A stretch of 64,000 nt of DNA from Streptomyces sp. WAC08241 (lineage in GTDB: Bacteria > Actinomycetota > Actinomycetes > Streptomycetales > Streptomycetaceae): assembly GCA_007858575.1 (NCBI GenBank), contig CP042280.1, positions 1-64,000 of the forward strand, written 5' to 3'. This document shows positions 10,295-19,586 of the stretch, one piece after another. The notes under the pieces were generated by a model. It was not told the origin of the DNA, did not search any database, and worked only from the letters and a program-made list of their open reading frames with translations. Within the stretch, counting starts at the first letter, position 1, and every line of letters begins with the position of its first letter. A program made the position numbers and the translations under genes.

Positions 10295-11137
10295 GCGAAG
10301 GCTCCGGGTTCGATGTCGGTGCGGCCGTTGAGGTCGGGACGTGGGGTCCAGGTCCGGATGCAGCCGAAGTGGGCGACAGGGTAGGTCTCGGCGTCTTCGG
10401 CGGAGCGGATGGTGTTGTGGGCCTTGTCGATGTCGCCGTGCTGGGTAAAGCCGCAGTCGCGTCCGTCTGTGCACTGGAACCACTCGGCTTCGAGGTCGTA
10501 CCGGCCGAAGCTCAGCGCCGCGGTGTTGCGGGTGGTGATGGCCTGGGCGCCGAGGGCGGCACGGGCCCAGGAGTCGGCAGGGTGGCGGGTCTGGTCGCGG
10601 TAGACGACGGTGTCGAGGCCGTGAGCGGTCAGGAGCGGCTGGCGCTGGACGCCGGACTTGGTGCGGGCCTGGGCGCGGGCGGCGCGGAGGAAGGCTTGGG
10701 CGCGGCGGACGGTCTGCTCGATGCGGGCGATGAGGTCGCTGTAGTACTGCGCGGACAGCGTGGTGATCGCGCCTCTGTGGCGGTCGGTCCAGTCGAAGGC
10801 GCGGGCATCGATGCCGGCAGCGCGGATCGCGCGCAGGAGGGCGCTGTGGGCGCCGGTCCGGTAGATGAGGGCAGGTCCTGTATGGACTAGCGCTCGACGA
10901 CGACACGGGCAGTCCGGTCGAAGACCGCGATCTGCTGGAGGAAGTCGTCGAGGGTGAGGCGGATCTGGCGGGTGCGGTCGATGGCGGGGAGGCGCCGGTG
11001 AGCGCGGAGGGTCTGGATGGTGGCGAGCTGCGCTTGGTAGAGGGTGTCCCAGGCTGCGGCCAGTTCGAGGATCGCCGCGGCGACGAGGGCGTCGGTGGTG
11101 GTGGGGCGGTCGGTGGCCGGCTGGGTGGGGTGGTCAT
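10291..11137 (-). CDS. MuF-like minor capsid / head morphogenesis protein
   Basis: About 280 residues. Start ATG at 11137 in an ATGA overlap; restoring one C after MTTP gives the frame ATDRPTTTDALVAAAILEL. Long helices are followed by QYYSDLIARIEQTVRRAQ and a C-terminal region with CTDGRDCGFTQHGDIDKAH and YPVAHFGCIRTW. The final His-x-x-Cys segment resembles the C-terminal 'HPNCRcsw' of MuF/minor capsid proteins, which are packaged with the portal. A second break lies near 10890. The position after the capsid gene is slightly unusual for MuF, so other head proteins remain possible. Confidence 0.55.
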
Positions 11138-11474
11138 CGGCGGGGCCGCGGGATGAGCTGGATGGTGCCGTACCCGTCGGGGATGCCGGTGTCGGGCGGG
11201 ACGGGTGCGGGGTCGTCAGGCGCGAGGGGCTGGCCGCTCGAGCTGGGCGATCTGCCGTTCGAGGGCCTTGATGTTATCGCTGTAGGAGGGAGACGACGCC
11301 GGTGACGGCGAGGGTGGAGGGCTGGTCGCTGATGAGGGCGGCGAGGCGCTCGCGGAGGATCTCGATGGCGACGGCGCGTGCGGTGCGGAGGCGTGCGTAG
11401 CGGAGGTCGAGGTTGGCTTGGTCGGTGGTGGTGCCGAGGTGCGAGGTGAGCCAGGCGCGTACGGCGGCGTCCAT
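11134..11474 (-). CDS. Putative head-tail connector
   Basis: About 113 residues, start ATG at 11474 (MDAAVRAWLTSHLGTTTD) with GGAG upstream. Two helices (RYARLRTARAVAIEILRERL) are followed, after a frame change near 11280, by SDNIKALERQIAQLE and a Pro-rich tail ending TIQLIPRPRR. The stop overlaps the next start. Small helical proteins following the capsid gene are often adaptors completing the head-tail interface; this is an inference from position. Confidence 0.5.
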
Positions 11475-11595
11475 GTGGCTCTCCGGTGGTGTGTGGGTGC
11501 TGGGAAGGGGGTGCGGGTACGGGCCCGGCCCGTGGCGCCCCACCAGGGGCTGGGCCCGTACGCCGCGGTGACCGCCGTGCCCTCGGGGCGGTCGG

Positions 11596-11939
11596 TTACT
11601 GGGAGGACGACTGGCGGCGGCTGGTCGTCTTCTTGGCCGTGGCCCGCGGGGCGGGCTTGTCGTCCGGGTCGTCGCCGGGGTCAGCGGCGTCGGGGCCGGG
11701 GTCCGATCCGTTGCCAGAGGCGTCGTCCGGGTCGTCGCCGGAAGCGTTGTCGTCTTCCGGGTCCTTCTCGGTCTCGGCCTTGTTCGTTCGCAGGCGCGGG
11801 AGCTTGCCGTCGACCCAGGCGGCCGGGTTCGTCACCAGGGCTGCCAGGCGCGGCTCCGGGAGTGTCCCGGGGCGAGCTCGATGGTTTGGTTGGTGTCCGG
11901 GTCCTTCACGAACACGGTGCTCTTCAGTTGGGCGGCCAT
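11596..11939 (-). CDS. Small virion-region protein with acidic tail
   Basis: About 115 residues, MAAQLKSTVFVKDPDTNQTI start right after the capsid stop. One G is missing in a GGGG run near 11868: the text reads ELAPGHS where ELAPGTLPEPRLAAL is expected, which makes this a clear example of the indel pattern. The C-terminal half is Asp/Gly/Pro-rich and disordered, ending in a Lys/Arg/Ser cluster. Related small proteins follow the capsid gene in other Streptomyces phages; role unknown. Confidence 0.6.
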
Positions 11940-11942
11940 GGG

Positions 11943-13001
11943 TCACCACACCGTCGCTGCGATGTGGATGTCCGGGGTGTACATGACCGGCATCGCGGCC
12001 GCGTTGCACTTCGTCCACACCTGGACCGGGTCGTCCTGGTAGCCGGAGGTGACGATGATGCCGGGAGCGACCTCGGCTTCGATGGACGGGTTGCCGCCGG
12101 AGGACAGGACGATGCCTTCGGCGGTGAGACCGTACTGGGTCTCGGCCATCTGGCGGGTGTTGGGCGGCAGGAGGAAGAACATGTTCTCCGGCAGGGGCCG
12201 CTTGTTGGTGCCGTCGTCCAGGGGATCTGGACGTCGTAGGTGGTGATCGGCGGGAGGCCGTAGCGGCCGCGGACGACGTTGACCTGGTCGGGGGCGAGGG
12301 TGGCGGTGGGGGTGTTGGAGGGGCTGACCGAGTTGTAGTAGGCGGCCCGGTAGGAGTCGTTGCCCATGGCGAGCGCCATCGTCTTGTACGAGGTGAGGGC
12401 GCGGGTGGGCATGGGGCGCCGGAGGCGCGCAGGACCTCGATCCAGGCCATCTCGTCGGCGAGCATGGTGGCGGCGGGGTTGGTCCAGGCGACGGAGGCGG
12501 TCGGCATGTTCGCGGCCGGGACCTTGTGGTCGGCTTCGAGGGTGATGCCGTTTTCGTTGGTGAGGGTGAACTTGCCGTCGGTGAGGAGGTCGCCGGCGGC
12601 GAGTTCCATGCGGTTCTGGATGGACAGGACGTGGGCGGCGACGTCGTCGTAGATGGCGCGGACGAGGTCGTTGCCGTCCATGCCGCGGGAGACGTTCTGC
12701 AGGATGGTCTCGAGCTCGCCGACGATGTACTTCTGGCCCAGGGCAGGAGCTTGCCCTCGGTGACGACGCTGGTGATCTCGCGGCTGGCGACCTTGGTCTG
12801 GGCGTCCCAGGCGCGGTAGGAGGCGGCGGCGACCCGGCGGCGGGTGGAGCGGGTCTGCCACTTGACCGAGTTGACGGTGCGCTCGGGGATGACGGACTGG
12901 GTGAGCTCGTAGTCGGCCGGGGTCTGGATCGCGCGGACGAACGCGTTGATCTCGGTGGGGTTGATGTCCCGGAGGAGGACCTCAAGCATGTCGTTCGGCA
13001 T
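11943..13001 (-). CDS. Major capsid protein (HK97 fold)
   Basis: About 353 residues, ATG at 13001 (MPNDMLEVLLRDINPTEINA). Segments in order: VIPERTVNSVKWQTRSTRR, ALGQKYIVGELETILQNVS, AAHVLSIQNRMELAAGDLL, ALTSYKTMALAMGNDSYR, YGLTAEGIVLSSGG and a C-terminal PVQVWTKCNAAAMPVMYTPD. This is the pattern of HK97-fold capsid proteins with a helical N-arm and a terminal P-domain with Ile-Thr-Ser-Gly strand. It is preceded by a decoration protein and a scaffold and followed by connectors. Three single-base frame changes (near 12740, 12415, 12225). Confidence 0.85.
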   Translation of the reverse strand: MPNDMLEVLLRDINPTEINAFVRAIQTPADYELTQSVIPERTVNSVKWQTRSTRRRVAAASYRAWDAQTKVASREITSVVTEGKLLPWARSTSSASSRPSCRTSPAAWTATTSSAPSTTTSPPTSCPSRTAWNSPPATSSPTASSPSPTKTASPSKPTTRSRPRTCRPPPSPGPTPPPPCSPTRWPGSRSCAPPAPHAHPRPHLVQDDGARHGQRLLPGRLLQLGQPLQHPHRHPRPRPGQRRPRPLRPPADHHLRRPDPLDDGTNKRPLPENMFFLLPPNTRQMAETQYGLTAEGIVLSSGGNPSIEAEVAPGIIVTSGYQDDPVQVWTKCNAAAMPVMYTPDIHIAATVW

Positions 13002-13014
13002 GGGTGGTCCCCTC

Positions 13015-13748
13015 TCAGACCTTGTAGATGAACTGGGTGTTGGAGCCGGCGGGGATGTCCTTGGGGTCGAAGGCGACCGGGAGCTTGGCGACGTCGATCT
13101 GGCCGTGGACCATCAGCGGGGCTGCGGCCTTGGCGGAGCCGGGGTAGAAGGACACCTCGGTGAAGAGGAACCCGGCGAAGAGCTGGGTGCCGTCGGAGGC
13201 GGTGGCGGTGCCGCCGGCGGTGGTGGTGGCGACGGTGACGCCGGGGGTGGAGCCGCCGGTGAGGGAGGCGGTGGCGGTCATCTGGGCGACGTTGTCGCCG
13301 AGGTACTGGCCGGCGAAGGTGACGCTGTAGGGGCCGCCGGCGTTGCCGGTGACGGTGACGTCGCCGGGGTTGATGTTGGGCAGGGCGACGAGCGCGGCCT
13401 GCACGGTGGCGGCGGTGGCGTTGTAGGCGATGGCCGCGGTGGTCTGGCCGTTCCAGGTCAGGGTGAACGTGCCGCCGGTCGGGGAGCCGGTGACGGTGAC
13501 GGACTGGACCTCGTTGGTGACGGCCGCGTAGGGCTCGTACAGGCCGGTGGAGGTGTTCTTGCCGAGGGGATGCCGGACTTCAGCTTCCGCTCGGGCTGGT
13601 ACTTGGAGGCCTCGGCCCAGTGGAGGTTCTGGTCGAAGGCGGTGAGGTCGAGGGTGATGGACTGGTTGGTCTCGATGCCGAGCATGCTCATCAGCCACGG
13701 GCGGCCGACGGCGAGCGTCTCGGTGGTGGTGTACGGCTGGATGTCCAC
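13015..13748 (-). CDS. Head decoration protein (gpD-like) with inserted Ig-like domain
   Basis: About 245 residues, start GTG at 13748 with AAAGGGG upstream. The N-terminus (MDIQPYTTTETLAVGRPWL) and GIPLGKNTSTGLYEPY, then later DGTQLFAGFLFTEV and APLMVHGQIDVAKLP, form the split halves of a lambda gpD-like capsid stabilisation protein. Between them (~residues 80-180) lies a beta domain starting VQSVTVTGSPTGGTFTL that is the sister of the tail tube C-terminal domain. The insertion falls in the loop where homologues have only a short linker. One break near 13570. Confidence 0.75.
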
Positions 13749-13788
13749 GCCGAACCCCTTTCGCGATGTTCGCGGCTGGTGAGAGGAC

Positions 13789-13816
13789 ACCTGCGTGGTG
13801 CCGTCCACGTGGGGTC
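13789..13816 (-). repeat. Intergenic element, copy 2 (decoration gene leader)
   Basis: ACCTGCGTGGTG followed by CGTCCACGTGGGGTC, matching 7529-7556 at 26 of 28 positions. It lies 41 bases upstream of the decoration gene start; copy 1 lies 38 bases upstream of the tail tube gene. Confidence 0.6.
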
Positions 13817-13851
13817 AGGGCGTGGTCCCAGGGTGGTGCGGGTGGTGCTGG

Positions 13852-14680
13852 TCAGGCGGCTTCGGGGCGGCGCAGGCCCATCTCTTCGGCGCGCTTGCGG
13901 GCGGCTTCGTTGATGGCGTCCTTGCCGCTGATGGGGGTGCGGGCGGGGCCCGCCGGCGGGGCGCCGCCGGGGGCGGGCGGCAGGGCCTGCGGGGCCGGGG
14001 TGGTGCCGAAGAAATCTCCGCGGCGGGTCTTGAGGGCGGTGGCGGCTTCGGTGATGGCCGTGTCGTCGGCGTCGGCCGGCAGCTTGTCCTTCAGGAGGGC
14101 GTAGGCGTCGTCCTGGTCGTCGTCGTAGGCGCCGAGGCGGGCGAGCGCGCCGCGGATCTTCGTCTCGCGGTCGCGGGCGGCAGCGGCCTGTTCGCGGGCT
14201 TCGAGCTGGGCTTCGCGTTCGGCGGTGGCCCTCGCGTTCGGCGAGGGTTTCGGCGGCCTGCTGTTCCTGGGTGAGCTTGGCCTTGCGGGTTTCCTCGGCG
14301 GTCTTGAGCATCTCGCCGAAGGCCTTGGGGTCGAAGTTGTCGACGTCGATGGGCAGTCCGGATGCGTCGGCGAGGTCGCGCAGGAGTGCCTTGCGGCCCT
14401 TGGCGTTCTCCTGGTCATGATCTTCGTGAAGCGTTCCTGGGTCATCGCGAGCCCGGTCTCGATGTCGATGAGCGGGGTCGGCGGTGTCGGTACGAACGCG
14501 GGGCCGGGGGCTGGGCCTGGGCCTGGGCGCGGGCGGCGAGGTCGGCGGGGTGGGTACCGGCGCCGGGGCGGGCGGGGTGCCGCCGTCGTTGTAGAAGACG
14601 GCGAGGGCTTCGATGCCGCGGTAGGGGTGGGTCCAGGCGGCACGCGACTGGGGCATGGCGGGCTGCGTGGGGCGACGCAT
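13852..14680 (-). CDS. Capsid scaffold protein
   Basis: About 275 residues, start ATG at 14680 (MRRPTQPAMPQSRAAW) with GGGAGG upstream. A Pro-rich N-terminal part is followed by a long charged coiled-coil: FGEMLKTAEETRKAKLTQEQ, then alternating Glu/Arg/Ala to about residue 190. The C-terminus (KDAINEAARKRAEEMGLRRP) is basic and helical, as in scaffolds that bind the capsid shell. It lies between portal and decoration/capsid genes. Breaks near 14410 and 14230. Confidence 0.75.
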
Positions 14681-14707
14681 GAGGGCACAACCTCCCAAGG
14701 AGTCTTC

Positions 14708-14721
14708 AGGCCCCGCGCCTT
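14708..14721 (-). promoter_or_regulatory. Late-gene motif, copy upstream of scaffold
   Basis: Minus-strand AAGGCGCGGGGCCT, identical to copies upstream of the portal and terminase genes. It lies 28 bases upstream of the scaffold ATG and is preceded directly by GATC. The portal reading frame may end within it. Confidence 0.6.
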
Positions 14722-14742
14722 GATCCAAGGGAAGCACACGTT

Positions 14743-16629
14743 TCACGATTCGATCCCCTGTCGCCTCGTGCGGGGGTTTCCTCGTCGTCGTCGTTGGTTC
14801 CGTCGGTCAGGTTCGTGGTCGGGAACTGGGGGTGGGCGGGGCGGGGTCGGTCTCGATGTCGATGCCGAGGTAGGTGCCGACGGCTTTGGTGGAGTTGGTG
14901 GCGTCGGCCAGGAGCCGGGCCTGTTCGAAGGCGCGGGACTGGATGAGCTTGATCTCGGTGTCGATGTCTCCATGGCCCATCCGGCTTCGGTGAGGGTGCG
15001 GATGGCGGTCTCCAGGGACATGACGCCGGCCTCGAATGCCTTGGTGACCTGCTCGAGGACAGCAGCCTTGTCGGTGGGGGTGTAGCTGCCGAAGGCCAGT
15101 TGTGCGCGCTGGGGGCGGACGCCGGTCCAGTCGGGGTGCTGGCCTGCGAGGGACAGGCGCTGCACGAACTTTAGGAGCAGTGCGTACTTGTGGGCGCGGG
15201 CCAGGCGCATGGCGCCGACGAGGGAGTCGAGGGGCCGAGGGAGATCTCCAGGGCGTAGCCGGAGGGGACCTCGGAGGGGTTGACGGTGCCGAGGGTGACG
15301 GCGGGCAGGCGGGCGATGGTCGCGGCGCGTTCGGAGAGCGCTTCTCGCTGGTTGCGGAGTTCGGCAAGCATGGGGATGTGTCCAGGACGTCCATGCGTCT
15401 GCCGTCGCCGACCTCGATGAGCCTTGCCGGGGGCAATGGTCATCTGGCCCTGCTTGCCGCTGGCGGGCCGGCCGGAGACGGTGATGAGGGGCGATCCGGT
15501 GGTGGCGGAGGCCTTCGCGGTGTCGGTGTCGGTCCCGGAGATCTCGTCGAAGATCTGCAGGACCTTGGCGAGGGATGAGGTGCCCCAGTGTTCCTCGGCG
15601 TCGGGGACCGAGTTGGGGACGTGGATGACCGGGATGAAGTCGAGCATGAGGTCGAGGTGGTCGAGGACTTCGCCGGTGGGGCTGGTGGCATAGTGCGCCT
15701 TGTCCATGGGGAGGTCGTCGACGTCGTGGGGCCTTTGAGGTCGCCGAGGTCCCAGGTGGCGTCGGTGAGGTAGCAGGTGGCGTAGGACGGGGTGTCGTTC
15801 CACGGGTACTGGCGGGCGATGAAGCCGGTGGGGTGGGGAGGTCGCCCTGGCCGAGGACGGGCTGGGCAGGGGTCTCGTCGGTGGGGTCGCTCATGACGGG
15901 GGCGCGGACGGGCCGGCCGTCTCGGTCGACGCCGGAGGCGGTGACGGGACGGATCCAGTCGATCTCGTAGGTGATGCGTCGCAGCCGGGCCTTCAGGCCC
16001 CGTTTCTTGTCTTCGGGGAGTTCCCAGGCGAGGTGGATGCGCTCGGGGTAGTCGGAGCTGTCGCCGTCTTCGCCGAGGACGGGGAAATAGAAGCCGGGGT
16101 CGTAGGTCTTGAGGCGGACGCGTTGCTTGGCGGGGTCCCAGGCCAGGAGGTAGACCCCGTCGCCGAGGCTGACGGCCTTGCGTTCGGCCTGCTGCATCCG
16201 CATGGCGAGCTGCTCGTCCTCGGCCCAGTCCCGCAGGAGAGTCTGGACCCGTTCGGCCATCGCCTGGTCGTTGCCCTCACCCGGGGTGCCGGAGGTCTGT
16301 TCGGCGCCGGGGACGACGATGGTCTGCTCGCGGCCGAGGACGTTGGCGAGGACGGCCTCGACGAACATGCTCGGGTCGCCGTACTCGCGGCGGTCGGTGG
16401 GGCCGGTGTCGCTGGTGAGGTCGGTGAGCTCGGCGGCCTGGTTGCCGACGTAGGCGGCGAGGCTTGTAGGCCGCGAGGCGGCGTTCGTCATCGGCGGGAA
16501 CCCAGGTGGCGGCGGCTTCGGGAAGGCCCGGCGGTGGGGCATGCCAAGGGTGTCGCTGTAGATGGGCTTGTAGTTCGCCCATCCCCAGGCGTCGACGATG
16601 ACGTCCTTGACGCCGCTGAACAGGCCCAC
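14743..16629 (-). CDS. Portal protein
   Basis: About 630 residues. I choose GTG at 16629 (VGLFSGVKDVIVDAWGW) because AGGGG lies eight bases upstream; an in-frame GTG at 16638 is possible. Landmarks: LTDLTSDTGPTDRREYGD, GDGVYLLAWDPAKQRVRL, HLAWELPEDKKRG, DHLDLMLDFIPVIHVPNS and a helical C-terminus with KLIQSRAFEQARLLAD. This matches SPP1/HK97-type portals of Streptomyces phages: stem, crown and a mixed-charge tail. It is the DNA entry channel and terminase dock. At least four frame breaks (near 15840, 15735, 15375, 15230, 14970). The exact stop (14743 or 14704) is uncertain because of these. Confidence 0.85.
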   Translation of the reverse strand: MGLFSGVKDVIVDAWGWANYKPIYSDTLGMPHRRAFPKPPPPGFPPMTNAASRPTSLAAYVGNQAAELTDLTSDTGPTDRREYGDPSMFVEAVLANVLGREQTIVVPGAEQTSGTPGEGNDQAMAERVQTLLRDWAEDEQLAMRMQQAERKAVSLGDGVYLLAWDPAKQRVRLKTYDPGFYFPVLGEDGDSSDYPERIHLAWELPEDKKRGLKARLRRITYEIDWIRPVTASGVDRDGRPVRAPVMSDPTDETPAQPVLGQGDLPTPPASSPASTRGTTPRPTPPATSPTPPGTSATSKAPRRRRPPHGQGALCHQPHRRSPRPPRPHARLHPGHPRPQLGPRRRGTLGHLIPRQGPADLRRDLRDRHRHREGLRHHRIAPHHRLRPARQRQAGPDDHCPRQGSSRSATADAWTSWTHPHACRTPQPARSALRTRRDHRPPARRHPRHRQPLRGPLRLRPGDLPRPLDSLVGAMRLARAHKYALLLKFVQRLSLAGQHPDWTGVRPQRAQLAFGSYTPTDKAAVLEQVTKAFEAGVMSLETAIRTLTEAGWAMETSTPRSSSSSPAPSNRPGSWPTPPTPPKPSAPTSASTSRPTPPRPPPVPDHEPDRRNQRRRRGNPRTRRQGIES

Positions 16630-16650
16630 GGGGCACACCCCTGTCGTGTC

Positions 16651-16664
16651 AGGCCCCGCGCCTT
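16651..16664 (-). promoter_or_regulatory. Late-gene motif, copy upstream of portal
   Basis: Minus-strand AAGGCGCGGGGCCT, 22 bases upstream of the portal GTG, preceded by GATCAC. Identical 14-mer to 14708-14721 and to plus-strand 42996-43009. Confidence 0.6.
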
Positions 16665-16719
16665 GTGATCAGCGTACGGTCAGGACGCCGTGGTGATCCC
16701 CCGGGCTGTGAACGACATG

Positions 16720-16747
16720 GGCCCGCCCGAGGGATGTCGGGCGGGCC
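16720..16747 (-). terminator. Strong terminator at 3' end of cargo unit
   Basis: Perfect 11-bp stem GGCCCGCCCGA / TCGGGCGGGCC with a six-base loop (16731-16736). It sits just beyond the stop of the 16.8-kb gene and before the portal late motif, so it isolates the cargo transcript from the virion operon. Confidence 0.8.
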
Positions 16748-16763
16748 GGAGTGGTGCTGATGG

Positions 16764-17027
16764 TCAGAAGATCTGGGCGATGGGGTCAAGGGCAGGGACT
16801 CGGTAGCGGATCTTCTCGACGGAGGAGGCAGGGACGATGTAGACCTCCCACTCCGTCTGGCCGACATGAGCGGGCTCCCCGTTCTGGGGGTCGATGTGGA
16901 GGAAGGCGCCTTCGACGGCCACGCGGACGTTCGTCAGGCTCTTCAGTAGGTCGTGGGCGGCGTTGGGGTTGGGGATGAGCTTGTCGTTCAGGGCGACGTC
17001 GGCGTTACGCCAGCGCAGTTCGGACAT
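16764..17027 (-). CDS. Small uncharacterised protein in cargo unit
   Basis: 87 residues (MSELRWRNADVALNDKLIP), ATG at 17027 with a GGAAGGA-like ribosome binding site. Predicted mixed alpha/beta with EWEVYIVPASSVEKIRY. I do not recognise a family. It starts 90 bases after the polyketide synthase stop on the same strand and ends before the terminator, so it may be the last gene of that transcript. Confidence 0.6.
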   Translation of the reverse strand: MSELRWRNADVALNDKLIPNPNAAHDLLKSLTNVRVAVEGAFLHIDPQNGEPAHVGQTEWEVYIVPASSVEKIRYRVPALDPIAQIF

Positions 17028-17116
17028 GGAGTGTCCTTCCGGAAGGGGCGACCGGGTTGGTCACGGGTGCTGGCAGCCTTCCATAGGGCACTGACAGTTC
17101 AGGTGGTGCGGGAAAG

Positions 17117-18186
17117 TCAGGCGGAGAGCCAGCGGCCGCGAAGAGCGGCGGTGTTGAAGCCGGGTCCGTAAGCGATGGCGAGACCGTAGGTGCCGTGGCT
17201 GGGCGGATCGGCGTGGGTGCGTTCGAGGACGCGGAGGATGGAGACGCCGCCGAGGTTGCCTTCGTGGGCGAGGGTGTCGACGGAGTGGCGGGTGCCGGTC
17301 TCGTGGAGGCTGATGGCCTTGGCGGTGTCGGTGATGATGCGGGGCTGCCGGGGTGGATCGCGGCCCAGTCGATGCGCTGGCCGTCGAGCCAGTCGAGGAC
17401 GGTGGGCAGGACGTCGTCGGCGGCGGTGAGGGCTTCCTTGGTGGAGTCGAAGTGGAAGCCGTCGGCGCCGATGCGGCCGCTGTAGCGGTCGAGGCTGCCG
17501 GGGAGGACGTACTCCAGGGTGTCGGCGGGGTTGTCCACGCGGAAGGTGGGGCCGGCGGGGGCTCGTCGGTGACGATGACTGCGGCGGCGGAGTCCCCGAA
17601 GAGCGCCTTGTAGATCATCGCTTCGACGGAGGTGTCGTGGTGGTTGTAGACGCTTGAGATGACTTCGGCGGCAACGACGAGGACCTTGGAGCCGGGGCGG
17701 GCGGTGATGTAGTCGATGGCGCGGGTGAGGGCTTGGGTGCCGCCGGCGCAGGCCATGGTGGTGAGGGCGATGCGGGAGACGGTCGGCCTGAGCCCGAGGG
17801 GTGCTATGAGGTGGATGTCGAGGTTGGGGACGGCCCAGCCGGTGGAGTGGGTGGTGATGATCGCGTCGATGTCGGCGTAGCTGCCGGGGTCCGGGCCGGG
17901 GGCAAGGCCTGCGGTGGCGAGGGCTTGGCGGGCGGCGTCGGTCGCGAGGGCCAGGGCGTCGGCGAAGGCGGTGTTGGAGCGGGCCTGGATGTCGGCGGCG
18001 CCGGAGACGGTGGGGGCGGTGAGGGGCGGGTGAAGTAGCGGGTCTGGACGCCGAGGTTGCCGAGGATGCGGGGATGACGGCGGCTTTGGGGTGGTCGGGG
18101 TGGTGGGTGCGGATGTCGTCGATGATCTCGGCGGTGGTGACCTTGTGGGCGGGGAGGGCGGTGTGGGGGCGGTGGATGTGGGGCAC
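17117..18186 (-). CDS. Type III polyketide synthase (chalcone/stilbene synthase family)
   Basis: About 356 residues. Start GTG at 18186 with GGAGG six bases upstream. The catalytic triad is visible: Cys ~146 in ALTTMACAGG, His ~278 in IHPGSPRI, Asn ~310 in HEGNLGG. Spacing (132, 32) and the motifs HPG-[SG]-P and GN-[LM] fit type III PKS. The segment YKALFGDSAAAVIV is the family's conserved 'ALFGDGAAA' block. The enzyme condenses a CoA-primed acyl starter with malonyl-CoA; starter and product cannot be read from sequence. FabH (KAS III) is the alternative, but its His sits in PHQAN. Breaks near 18030, 17565, 17340. It probably shares a transcript with the MmyB regulator 90 bases upstream. Confidence 0.8.
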
Positions 18187-18274
18187 GCGGGGCCTCCGGC
18201 ACATGCTGGTCGGGGTGGGCGAGTTCCGGACAACGTACGGCAGATCCGGGCCTCGCGGTCCCCTGACCTGCGAG

Positions 18275-19164
18275 TCAGTTCACCGGGGAGGGCTCGGTGT
18301 CCTGGTTGTGGGCGCGGAGCATGGGCAGTCGGGTGTGCCTTTTGTCCGTTCCGGGGTGGTAGATGAGGATGATGAGGCGGGCGCCGCGGGCGGTGAGGGG
18401 CTGGGCGGCGCACATGGTGACGTGGCCGGGGCCGTAGCGGGCGTGGTCTATGGGGCGTTCGTCGCCGTCGGGGTGGATGTGGGCGCCGCCGGCATGCCAG
18501 ATGGGTGCGAGGTCGGGGTCGCTGGTGACGTCGCGAACGATGCCGTTGAGGACGGGGTCCTCGGGGCGCTGGGTGAGGGCGGCGCGGAGCTGTGGGAGGA
18601 CGAGGGGGCCCAGACGGTGTCCCACTGCAAGAGCATGCGTCGGGCGTTTTCGTCGAGGAGCATCCAGCGCATGGTGTTGGTGGGCACTTGGCGGTCGGGG
18701 AAGAGTTCGGCGAACTGGTCGTTGTGGGCGAGGAGGTCCCAGCGGGCGTCGGTGACGTAGGCGGGGTGGGTGAAGCCGTCGACGGCTTCTTGCCAGACGC
18801 CGGGGACTTCGAGGCCGGAGGAGTCGTAGAGGGCCGGGTGGGTCGCCGAGGCCGGCGTAGCGGTGCAGGGCTTGCCATTCCTGCTCGTTGAGTCCGAAGA
18901 GTTGGGCGATGGAGCGGAGGTAGTCGCTGGAGGGGAGGCTGGTGAAGCGGCCGGACTCGAGGCGGTAGTAGGTGTTCAGGGGCGGTTGGTGAGTTCGTCG
19001 ACTTGCTGCTGGGACAGGCCGGGGCGCGGCGGCCCTTGCCGCGGGGCGGGGAATCCGTGCTCGGCGGGCTGTACGAGGGCCCGTCGTTTGACGAGGAGCG
19101 CTTTCAAGGCTTGCCTGTCTGCGTTCACGGATTCCGTGCCTTCCCGTTGGGTGTGCGTGCGCAT
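18275..19164 (-). CDS. MmyB-family XRE transcriptional regulator
   Basis: About 296 residues, ATG at 19164. After a short leader, ADRQALKALLVKRRALV and EHGFPAPRQG lead into a helix-turn-helix (GLSQQQVDELTN, then YYRLESGRFTSLPS), followed by IAQLFGLNEQEWQALHRYAG. The C-terminal two thirds (VTDARWDLLAHNDQF, TMRWMLLDENARRMLLQWDT, LRAALTQRPEDPVL, LIILIYHPGTDK) are the MmyB-like PAS-type ligand domain; solved members bind fatty-acid-like ligands. A pair of regulator and polyketide synthase on one transcript suggests the regulator senses the enzyme's product, which is inference. Breaks near 18985, 18850, 18615. Confidence 0.85.
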
Positions 19165-19170
19165 CGTTCG

Positions 19171-19240
19171 CTTTTATTAGTGGCTGTTCTACCAGTAAAA
19201 GACCGCCTATGGATATCCCTCTGTTGAAGCGTCAAGCTGT
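19171..19240 (-). promoter_or_regulatory. Promoter and possible operator of the cargo unit
   Basis: Reading leftward, TTGACG (rc of 19233-19238 region) is followed about 18 bases later by CATAGG, a plausible -35/-10. Closer to the gene, CTTTTA (19171-) and TAAAAG (-19201) arms flank an imperfect dyad with GTGG/CCAG. The AT-rich dyad lies immediately upstream of the start and could be an autoregulatory site. Confidence 0.4.
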
Positions 19241-19586
19241 GGTTGGTGAGGCGCTGACCTGCTGGGAAGCTGCGGAAGGTTGCCACACTGCAACAAACCA
19301 GGGGTTTCCTGCCCGATGTCGGGTGTGAATCCGTCACATCGCAGCAGAAGGACTCTTGGCGCCCTCGTCGAGGCCCCGGCAGGTGGATAGGAACAGCGAC
19401 GCGACCCGTGGCTGGGAAACCACGGATTTCGCAGCACGTGGTTGTTCCGATTCGCTTGAGCCGGGGCTTTGAGGGTCTATCAGCTACGGTCGGCGCCCGA
19501 CGGCTGCCCTTCGCGGGGTGTGCGTGGCGCTGGCTGTGTGAGACCGGCCGCGGTGCTCATCCCCGGCGCTGGCGGTCGTCCCGGGT

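Noticed and set aside
17117..18186. Chromosomal FabH (KAS III)
   Set aside because: The His motif is HPGSP and the Asn motif EGNLGG, as in type III PKS; FabH has HQAN and GNTSAAS.
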